Shown piece after piece: positions 1-7,519 of a stretch of DNA of 64,000 nt. Position 1 is the stretch's first letter; each line of letters opens with the position of its first letter. This DNA comes from CAVPMW01 sp963706515 (GTDB lineage Bacteria; Chloroflexota; Anaerolineae; Anaerolineales; UBA4823), in NCBI GenBank assembly GCA_963706515.1, contig CAVPMW010000019.1, positions 1-64,000 on the forward strand, in the 5' to 3' direction. A program made the translations under genes and the position numbers. A model generated the notes under the pieces. The model was not told the origin of the DNA. It ran no database searches and saw only the letters and a program-made list of their open reading frames with translations.

Positions 1-749
1 TCACGTATCGCTGGGGTGTCTCTCTTGGGCTGGACCGAATCTGGGTGTGGAACTACGATGCCAGCGAGACTTCCAGTACGGATTGGATGGGGCTGACTTA
101 CACCCCAGGTGAATGGGTATACGTGACCCTGGTTCATGATAATGGCAGCTTGTGCGCATATAAAAACAGCGTGTTGGCAGGCTGTGTAGATAGCGACACA
201 ACCCAGCAATCCTTAACTGGCTCTGAAGGCCTGTACCTGGGCGGCATCATCAACGATGCTACCCGGAACACTACTTTTGAAGGAGAGATCGACGAGGTCA
301 GCATCTGGAACCGGGCATTGTCCCCGGCGGAGATCGCCGCGAATATGTATGCTGCCCTGGCTGGAGATGAAAGCGGCTTGATGGCATATTACCGCATGTC
401 GGATGGCGCCGGCGTCAACCTGACCGACGACAGCCAGTTTGATTGGAATGGAGTTTTATTGGATGGCGACGTCGACGTACCGCCGGACGGCGAGCCGGCA
501 CTTTGGGTGCCTTCGGGCGCGTTCGATGGCTCGACTGCAACCCCGACGGCATCGAACACCCCCCAGACTCCATCGCCTACCATCACGGACACTCCGCAAA
601 CACCAACGCCGACCGAGAGTCCTACCTCGACGGTTCCTGCCTCCACGCCAACCCGGACGGGGACCCCCACCCGGACGGCGACCCCCAGCCGTACTCCAAA
701 TCCTGCGATCCAGCCAAAGATCTGGCTCCCCTTATTAGAGCGCGGCTGA
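1..749 (+). CDS. Secreted LamG-domain protein, 3' part only
   Basis: The gene enters from the left edge, is open from base 3 and ends at TGA 747-749. The visible part is a LamG/concanavalin-like beta-sandwich domain (motifs RIWVWN, GEWVYVTLVHD, GGIINDATRNTTFEGEIDEV, LMAYYRMSDG). A Pro/Thr/Ser linker follows, and the last residues are PKIWLPLLERG. LamG domains usually bind carbohydrate or protein ligands outside the cell. The domain resembles the middle LamG module of the next gene far more than that gene's outer modules, so the two genes look like tandem paralogues. The terminal hydrophobic W-L-P-L motif after a PT-rich linker recurs in secreted Chloroflexota proteins as far as I recall; its role is unknown. 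The ligand cannot be read from the sequence. Confidence 0.8.
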   Translation, partial: TYRWGVSLGLDRIWVWNYDASETSSTDWMGLTYTPGEWVYVTLVHDNGSLCAYKNSVLAGCVDSDTTQQSLTGSEGLYLGGIINDATRNTTFEGEIDEVSIWNRALSPAEIAANMYAALAGDESGLMAYYRMSDGAGVNLTDDSQFDWNGVLLDGDVDVPPDGEPALWVPSGAFDGSTATPTASNTPQTPSPTITDTPQTPTPTESPTSTVPASTPTRTGTPTRTATPSRTPNPAIQPKIWLPLLERG

Positions 750-780
750 GCGGAGCGCCTCGGTTTTTCAGTCATCGAGA

Positions 781-829
781 GGACTTACACAATTCTTGTG
801 CACAAGAATTGTGAGAGCTGTGTAAGTCC
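781..829. repeat. Nested inverted repeat downstream of LamG gene
   Basis: Outer arms 781-790 and 820-829 are perfect 10 bp inverted repeats. Inside them 788-813 is a perfect 26 bp palindrome with no loop. It starts 31 bases after the stop of the first gene and could terminate its transcript, but no T-run follows, so an intrinsic terminator is not certain. It may be a mobile palindromic element. Confidence 0.65.
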
Positions 830-856
830 GTTAGAGCAAGTAATAGTAAATGCTTG

Positions 857-884
857 TTGCAAATTCAGATTATGTATGTATAAT
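857..884 (+). promoter_or_regulatory. Candidate promoter upstream of three-LamG gene
   Basis: TTGCAA (857-862) and TATAAT (879-884) are separated by 16 bases, a good sigma-70-like match. A second TATAAT lies at 1077-1082, closer to the start at 1232, but without a clear -35 box. The 482-base gap 750-1231 holds the hairpin at 781-829, these two boxes and nothing else I can name. A promoter at 857 would give a leader of about 340 bases. Confidence 0.45.
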
Positions 885-1231
885 AGTTCATAACAATTTT
901 GCGTTCGGTTACAGCTTACCTTAGCCTGGACTTCGCTGCTGATTATGGGGTAATCGTTGCAAAAGGGCTGTAACTCAACAATATTCCGTTTCCTTTAACA
1001 ATTTTGCAGGAGTTTCATAGATACCTTTTCGGGGCTATCTTAAAGGGTAATTGTAGATAATGAACATCTTGTTTGGTATAATAAACCCGGCAGAAACCTT
1101 TTCTGCCAGGGAAGGCTACCTGAAGTCATCTCGGCGCAAATGAGATTGGCGCATACCCGCGGGGGGTTGGTTGACTGCTGCGTCTTCACGTACGCGCTAA
1201 TATCGGTTGACTGCGGAAGCATGGAGGGGTA

Positions 1232-3917
1232 ATGAGTAAGTTTGGAAAAGTCCTGCGCTGGCTCTTGCCAGTTTTTATCTTTACTATAATCGTGGCTCTG
1301 GTGGGACTTCCTGCGCTGCCAGCTCACGCTGAAAGCCCAGGCTTTGCCCTTGGGTTAGACGGGGTAGATGATTACATCAGTTTGGGGGGGACGAACTTGG
1401 TGATGGGTGGCAGCGACTGGGTGAACAACCTGACGGTGGAAGTATGGGTGAACCCGACGGGAGCGGCTTCGAGCGGCACGCCGGCCACCGGGGAGCTGAT
1501 AGCCGGGGTGGACTATCCGCGGCTGTTTGGGATCACGCGGGCGATCTACAGTGGGCAAGACCGGATCTGGGTCTGGAACTCAGATGGGACGGTGGATGCG
1601 ATCGGGGTGCCGTACACAGCCGGGGAGTGGATGCACCTTGCGCTGGTGCACAGTGGGGGCATGCTGAGCGCATACAAGAATGGGGTGCTGGTGGGGACGG
1701 TGGCGAGTGGGGCGACGTACATAGCGAATGGAGCGGACGGGAAGGTATATGTGGGTGGGACAGGGCGCAGTGGAGCGGGGTTTTACCTGGAGGGGCAGGT
1801 AGACGAGGTGCGCTTCTGGCGAGCGGGGGTCGATCCGGCGACGCTGCTGGGCTGGATGAACCAGGGTTTGAATGCGAGCCATCCGTACTGGAGCTTATTG
1901 GGGGCGTACTACAAGATGAGCGATGGGGGAGGGGTGAGTCTGAGCGATGACAGCGGGCACGGGCACACCGGCAGCCTGCTGGGAGGTATGGGCAATCCCA
2001 ACTGGGTCCCCTCCGGGGCATTTGGTATCTCGCCTCCGCCGGCGACACCCACGTATACGCCACAGCAGCCTTCTCCAACGAATACGCCTGATCCATCGAC
2101 CGCAACCTTCACACCGCTGCCGCCAACCCCTACGCAAACCAATGCCAGCTTAACGCCAACTGCATCGAATACGCCAGCTGGCCCCTCGCCGACATTGCCG
2201 CCTACGAACACGCCTCTCCCGACCGGTGGGGCGGGCTACGCCCTGAGCTTCGATGGTGTGAACGACTATGTCCAGCTGGCTTCCACCTTGCAGATGATGG
2301 GGGCAGGCTGGCAGGACACCAACACAGTTGCACTGTGGGTTAAGCCAACCGGTTCGGCTCCAGTCTGTGGCAACAACTCGGTTGCCTGGTGCGATAACAT
2401 TTTAGGTGACCGCCCGCGCTGGTGGGGAATCTCGCGCGGCTCAGTCAATGGCTACGACCGTATCTGGGTCTGGAACATAGACGGTAGCCTCGACTCGGGC
2501 GTGGATGCGATCGGTCTTCCGTATGTTTCCGGCGAGTGGATCTTTATTAGCATGACCCACAGCGGCGGCAACCTGTGCGCTTATCTGAACGGTGCTCTGG
2601 CGGGCTGTATTCCCAGCGGCACGACCCAGCAGCCTAATACGGGCGCCCAGCCGGTGCTCCACCTGGGCGGTGTGATCAACAACACCTCCCGCAATTGGAC
2701 ATATGAGGGAGTAATCGATGAGGTGAGCATCTGGAACCGGGCGCTCTCAGCGCAAGAGATCGCCACATTGATGAACCAGATACTGATCGGATCAGAAAGC
2801 GGACTCAAAGCTTACTATCGCATGTCAGACGGCTCCGGAGCGACTCTGACCGACGACAGCCAGTTCAATTGGACAGGCACATTATTTGATGGGGGTCAAG
2901 GCGTGCCACCCAACGGTTCCTTGCCCGCCTGGGTGACCTCGGGAGCGTTCGGGGGAATCACGCCGTCGCCGACTCCTACCGCTTCCCCGGTACCCGCCTC
3001 GCCAACGCCAACCAATACCGTAGCGCCTCCAACACCAACATTCACCCCACTCCCGGCAACGGACACTACCCACTCCTGGTTTGCCTACCATGACGCCTAC
3101 TCCAACGGATACAGCAATCCCTGCGACGGATACACCCACCCCTGAGCTGCCCACCTCGACGCCTGTTCCGACCGATACTCCTTTGCCACCTACAGCTACG
3201 CCAACAGCGACCAGCCAGGCGAACCTGGCCTTGCAGCTAGACGGGGTAGACGATTACATCAGTTTGGGGGGGACGAACTTGGTGATGGGTAGCAGCGACT
3301 GGGTGAACAACCTGACGGTGGAAGTATGGGTGAACCCGACGGGAGCGGCCTCGAGCGGCACGCCAGCCACCGGGGAGCTGATAGCGGGGGTGGACTATCC
3401 GCGGCTGTTTGGGATCACGCGGGCGATCTACAGCGGGCAAGACCGGATCTGGGTCTGGAACTCAGATGGGACGGTGGATGTGATCGGGGTGGCGTACACA
3501 GCCGGGGAGTGGATGCACCTTGCGCTGGTGCACAGTGGGGGAATGCTGAGCGCATACAAGAATGGGGTGCTGGTGGGGACGGTGGCGAGTGGGGCGACGT
3601 ACATAGCGAATGGAGCGGACGGGAAGGTATATCTGGGTGGGACAGGGCGCAGCGGAGCGGGGTTTTACCTGGAGGGGCAGGTGGACGAGGTGCGCTTCTG
3701 GCGAGCGGGGGTCGATCCGGCGACGTTGCTGGGCTGGATGAACCAGGGGTTGAATGCGAGCCATCCGTACTGGAGCTTATTGGGGGCGTACTACAAGATG
3801 AGCGATGGGGGAGGGGTGAGTCTGAGCGATGACAGCGGGCACGGGCACACCGGCAGCCTGCTGGGAGGTATGGGCAATCCCAACTGGGTCCCCTCCGGGG
3901 CGCCGGTCACACCTTGA
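1232..3917 (+). CDS. Secreted protein with three LamG modules, split by a frameshift
   Basis: A GGAGG box sits just before ATG 1232. The first 35 residues form a signal peptide (hydrophobic core, then PALPAHA before the likely cleavage site). LamG module 1 (about 1345-2020), a PT-rich linker, LamG module 2 (about 2230-2950) and a second PT-rich linker follow. In that linker, between about 3040 and 3081, the frame changes: the first frame stops at 3145, and the other frame continues with the linker and LamG module 3 to TGA 3917. Rejoined, the product is about 890 residues. Modules 1 and 3 are nearly identical in DNA, while module 2 belongs to the type in the preceding gene. The likely role is surface or extracellular glycan binding. 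The frameshift could be a sequencing error in the low-complexity linker or a real truncation. No catalytic domain is visible, and this gene lacks the terminal W-L-P-L motif of its neighbour. Confidence 0.78.
1356..2018 (+). repeat. 663 bp direct repeat, copy 1 (LamG module 1)
   Basis: This segment matches 3238-3900 over 663 bases with no gaps and about 14 mismatches by my hand count, near 98% identity. The translated modules differ by about four residues. It is a within-gene module duplication that is recent or kept alike by gene conversion. A repeat of this size is also a place where short-read assembly may collapse or misjoin. Confidence 0.9.
3238..3900 (+). repeat. 663 bp direct repeat, copy 2 (LamG module 3)
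   Basis: Second copy of the repeat at 1356-2018, offset by exactly 1882 bases. Identity ends sharply in the final Trp-Val-Pro-Ser-Gly coding block: copy 1 then runs into a PT linker, and copy 2 into the stop codon region. Confidence 0.9.
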
Positions 3918-3955
3918 CCGACAAAGGTCTGTCCCTGGGATAATTCAGAGGAATT

Positions 3956-4016
3956 TCCGGAAAATGGTGTGTGGGGCGGGCTTTGCCGCCCCACACACCA
4001 TTTTCCGGACTTTTTT
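3956..4016 (+). terminator. Strong intrinsic terminator after LamG gene
   Basis: Perfect 24 bp arms at 3956-3979 and 3986-4009 enclose a 6-base loop, followed by a run of six T from 4011. It lies 39 bases after the LamG stop codon. The outer stem (TCCGGAAAA) resembles the outer stems of the palindromes at 7411 and 53772. Confidence 0.92.
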
Positions 4017-4039
4017 CCTTTAACTGCGAAACTCCTATG

Positions 4040-4045
4040 TATAAT
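4040..4045 (+). promoter_or_regulatory. Candidate -10 box for glgA
   Basis: TATAAT lies 26 bases before the glgA ATG and just after the terminator. The -35 region is weak, and no clear Shine-Dalgarno sequence is seen between the box and the ATG, so the leader would be short. Confidence 0.4.
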
Positions 4046-4071
4046 ATCTACCTGCTGGAAATACTCCGCTT

Positions 4072-5550
4072 ATGTCCGAACCCCTCAACATTGCCCTGAT
4101 TGCCTCCGAATCTGTACCGTACGCTAAAAGCGGCGGGCTGGCAGATGTGGTCGGCGCACTGCCCAAGGAGCTGGCTCAGACCGGACAGCGGGTGATCGTC
4201 ATCCTGCCTTTGTATTCTTCTATTGACCGGGAGAAATTTTCTCTGCGCCCATTCCTCAGTCCCCTCGGAGTTTGGATGGGTAACGCCGAAGAATGGTGTG
4301 CGGTTTATAGCGCCGAAAATAAAGGCATCCCATATTACTTCATCGAGTCAAACAAATACTTCGATCGCCACCCTATTTACCACGACGCTGAAATCCAGGA
4401 TTACCTGGATAATGCCCGCCGCTTCGGCTTCTTCACCCGGGCTGCCCTGCAGCTCTGCCACGATATGGGTTTTACCGCCGATATCGTTCACCTGCACGAC
4501 TGGCAGACAGCTCTTGGCGCGGCTTACCTGAAGCTCTGGCACTGGAACGACTCTGTATTGGGTCGCTCTGCCAGCCTGCTCACCATCCACAACATTGCTT
4601 ACCAGGGCGTGTATCCCGCAGCAGAATACGATTACCTGGGCTTGCAGCCCGGGAACTTCACCGCAGATAAGTTCGAAGACCATGGGCAGGTCAACCTGCT
4701 CAAAGGCGGGATCATCTATGCGGATATGGTCAACACGGTCAGCCCCACGTACGCGAACGAGACCCGTACTCCCGTGGGAGGGGCTGGTCTGGCTCCTTTT
4801 TTGAATAATAAAGGGGGGAATTACATCGGCATATTGAACGGTGTCGACTACGAAGAGTGGGATCCCGCCAATGATGCGCTCATCCCTTCCCGATATTCCC
4901 CAGTCGATATGTCCGGCAAGGCGGTCTGCAAACGCGAGCTCCAGCGCCGGTTCTTATTAGAAGATAACCCGGCTATCCCGCTGGTAGGAGTAATCAGCCG
5001 GTTTGTGCCTCAAAAAGGGCTCGATTTACTGGCACAGGTAATTGAAACCATTGTCGCGGATATGCGAGTCCAGTTTGTTTTCCTGGGTGCGGGTGATAAA
5101 GCCCCCGAATGGTTCTTCGGCTCGCTGCCTGCCCGGTACCCTGGGCAGATCGGCGCGTGGATTGGCTACCATAACGAGATCGCCCATTGGATCGAAGCGG
5201 GAGCAGACTTCTTCCTGATGCCATCCATATATGAGCCATGCGGTCTCAACCAAATTTATTCGCTCAAATACGGCACCCTGCCGATCGTGCGCGCCACGGG
5301 GGGTCTGCAAGATACGGTGCAGCAATATGATGAAGCAACCGGGACAGGCACAGGGTTTAAGTTTGTGGATGCCAATCCCGCAGCTGTTTATTACACTACC
5401 GGCTGGGCAGTCAGCACATACTACGATCGCCCTGCGCACATCCAGCAAATGCGCCAGGCTGCCATGGCTCAACACTTTTCCTGGGCGGACAGCGCCGAAA
5501 AGTACCTGCAGGCTTACCAGCAAGCGATCGCTAATAAGCGAGCTTTATAG
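4072..5550 (+). CDS. glgA: Glycogen synthase (GT5)
   Basis: This 492-residue protein transfers glucose from ADP-glucose (possibly UDP-glucose) to the non-reducing end of an alpha-1,4-glucan in the cytoplasm. The N-terminal GT5 domain carries the nucleotide-sugar loop KSGGLADV (about residues 19-26) and HLHDWQT. The C-terminal GT-B domain has the acid/base region YEPCGLNQIYSLKYG followed by the conserved ATGGLQDTV. Length is close to the usual 475-490. It stands alone between two terminators and spacers, with no glgB or glgC next to it. The frame is intact, so the enzyme is probably active and serves carbon storage. Confidence 0.95.
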   Translation: MSEPLNIALIASESVPYAKSGGLADVVGALPKELAQTGQRVIVILPLYSSIDREKFSLRPFLSPLGVWMGNAEEWCAVYSAENKGIPYYFIESNKYFDRHPIYHDAEIQDYLDNARRFGFFTRAALQLCHDMGFTADIVHLHDWQTALGAAYLKLWHWNDSVLGRSASLLTIHNIAYQGVYPAAEYDYLGLQPGNFTADKFEDHGQVNLLKGGIIYADMVNTVSPTYANETRTPVGGAGLAPFLNNKGGNYIGILNGVDYEEWDPANDALIPSRYSPVDMSGKAVCKRELQRRFLLEDNPAIPLVGVISRFVPQKGLDLLAQVIETIVADMRVQFVFLGAGDKAPEWFFGSLPARYPGQIGAWIGYHNEIAHWIEAGADFFLMPSIYEPCGLNQIYSLKYGTLPIVRATGGLQDTVQQYDEATGTGTGFKFVDANPAAVYYTTGWAVSTYYDRPAHIQQMRQAAMAQHFSWADSAEKYLQAYQQAIANKRAL

Positions 5551-5554
5551 CTGT

Positions 5555-5599
5555 TCAGCAGGAATCGCTTCAGCAAGAATTGCTTCAGCAAGAATTGCT
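5555..5599 (+). repeat. Three tandem 15-base repeats
   Basis: The unit TCAGCAAGAATTGCT occurs twice exactly (5570-5584, 5585-5599) and once with two changes (5555-5569), directly after the glgA stop. It does not form a clear terminator stem. The rest of 5600-5676 shows nothing recognisable. Confidence 0.7.
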
Positions 5600-5676
5600 G
5601 GTGAAGAACACATCCCTTTTATTCCTCATTACCCCATTTCTTTTCCAATCCAATTTGTCTTAACATTAAGGTAAAA

Positions 5677-5707
5677 TTAACCTATTCGCCGTAAGAAATT
5701 TTATAAT
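5677..5707 (+). promoter_or_regulatory. Candidate promoter of the HdeD-like gene
   Basis: TTAACC (5677-5682) and TATAAT (5702-5707) are 19 bases apart in an AT-rich stretch. The gene start at 5791 has a good ribosome binding site (AAAGGAGA, 5779-5786). Confidence 0.4.
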
Positions 5708-5790
5708 CGTCCAGACAGCATGCGGAGAATTGCTATAGATCAGTTCCAGTTTAATTAAATTCGTAATGCTCAATTTACAAAGGAGAGTGA

Positions 5791-7376
5791 ATGATGAGCG
5801 CAAAAACTGCAACCGTTCAACCCGAAATGCCCAGCATCCCCTGGTGGGCGCTCTTTATCGAAGGCATTGCCCTGATCCTGCTGGGCCTCCTGTTCCTTGC
5901 CAGACCGGTGATCACAGGCTTTGTGGTTGTTCAGATCCTGGGCATTTACTTTTTGATCAGCGGTATCGTCAGCATCGTCACCATATTTACTAACCGGGGC
6001 CATACCGGCTGGAAGCTGTTCAGCGGAATCGTGGGCATCATCGCTGGCCTGCTGGTCCTGGCTTACCCGGTGTGGAGCCTGTTCCTTATCCCGACCACTT
6101 TGGTGATCGTTATCGCCCTGTTCGGAATAGTCATGGGGGTGGTTGCCCTCCTGCAGGCATTCCAGGGTGGGGGTTGGGGAGTTGGCATCCTGGGAGTAGT
6201 AATGATCCTGTTCGGATTATTCCTGCTGTTTAACCCTTTCGCCGCGGCATTGGGCTTGCCTCTTGTGCTGGGGATCGTCGGGGTGGTTGGCGGTTTGCTG
6301 GTGGTGATCATGTCTTTCCGCTTGCGCAGCGCTGAGAAGAAGCTCGCGGAAGCCGCTGTGGCAGCCGCAGCCAGCCAGGCAATGCCATATGTCCAGCCTG
6401 CCTCTGCCGCGGGTTCACCTGCCGGCGTGGCTGCTGTTGCCGCCGGCGCTGCCGCCGCAGCGGTAAAGCCGGCTCAACAGGCGACCGGTCCGCAAGAGAT
6501 AAAAATCTCGGGTGTATCGATGATGGACACTAAGAGCGGGGTTGTGGCTGCTGATGTGGTCACCCAGACGACGGATATGACGTCCGGCACAGTCACCACT
6601 GAAGAAACGCGTGGGGTCGCCGATACACAGACGGGCTCGATGGTCGGGGATGACACGACGGTTGTAGAAGATGCTTCCGGCGGGCTCATTGCGGCTGAGA
6701 AAACCTCGCTCGCGGTGGATGCGGTCGCTGGTCTTGCGGCTGTGGAAAAAATGACCGCAACTCCCGATGCGACTACCGACAAAGTCGCACTCGATGAAAC
6801 CAGCGTGGTAATGGATACGGTGACCGGTGTAGCAGCTGTTGGAGAGGCGCACGCAGTAATGGATATGACCACGGGCGAAATCACCGCGGCTGTACCCGCT
6901 GTAACCGCCGGTGAGGAGATGGCGGAAGAGGCGGGGGCGACGTCAAGCTGCCTGCGGAGATGGATAAGTTCAACTACAAGCTCGATTATGTCGAAGGCAT
7001 CGGCCCGGTCTATGCTCAGAAGCTGGCGGACGCCGGAATCAAAACTCCGTTAGAGCTGCTCCAGGCAGGCGCAACCCCGAAGGGTCGCCAGGAGATCGCC
7101 GATAAAACCGGCATCAGCTCTGCGTTGATCCTGACGTGGGTCAACCATACGGATTTGTATCGCATCAAGGGTGTAGGGTCGGAATTTGCTGACCTGCTGG
7201 AAGCAGCCGGAGTCGATACGGTGGTCGAGCTGGCTACTCGCAACCCACAGAACCTGTACGAGAAGATGGTAGTCCTCAACGATGAGAAAAAGTTAGTGCA
7301 CCAGGCCCCTACCCTGCCCCAGGTGCTGGATTGGGTGGAGCAAGCCGGGACGCTGCCGCGGATCGTTACCTATTGA
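5791..7376 (+). CDS. HdeD-like membrane protein with 16-residue repeats fused to DUF4332, frameshifted
   Basis: The start at 5791 (ATGATG) follows AAAGGAGA. Residues about 15-180 form six or so hydrophobic helices of the HdeD/DUF308 type, ending in the basic FRLRSAEKKL. An Ala-rich stretch follows, then residues about 244-370 hold roughly eight copies of a 16-residue repeat of form D-x-x-[ST]-G-x-[VI]-x-x-x-x-[TS]-x-x-[VA]-x-D. At a G-run near 6932-6936 the frame changes. The original frame ends at 7053, and the other frame continues GGDVKLPAEM into a DUF4332 helix-hairpin-helix domain (DYVEGIGPVYAQKL, then YRIKGVGSEFADLL) to TGA 7376. DUF4332 domains resemble HhH modules that often bind nucleic acid. 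The start ATG at 6960 could alternatively make DUF4332 a separate overlapping gene. The function of the combination is unknown; the repeat would be a cytoplasmic or outer spacer. Confidence 0.75.
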
Positions 7377-7410
7377 TGTGTTCTGAAATTCGAGATAGCA
7401 GGGAAAATAT

Positions 7411-7462
7411 CCGAAAACGAGGATCAGGTGGCGCTATAGCGCCACCTGATCCTCGTTTTCGG
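7411..7462. terminator. 52 bp perfect palindrome between convergent genes
   Basis: Bases 7411-7436 are the exact reverse complement of 7437-7462, with no unpaired loop base in the DNA. It lies between the DUF4332 stop (7376) and the convergent kinase gene stop (7520), so it can end transcripts from both sides. T-rich sequence flanks it only weakly. Its outer stem (CCGAAAACGAGG) matches the pattern of the elements at 3956 and 53772. Confidence 0.8.
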
Positions 7463-7519
7463 AATTCCTTTCAAGTTTTCATTTCGAAGATTGTCCCTAT
7501 GCAATCGGAGGAAGTTTGC

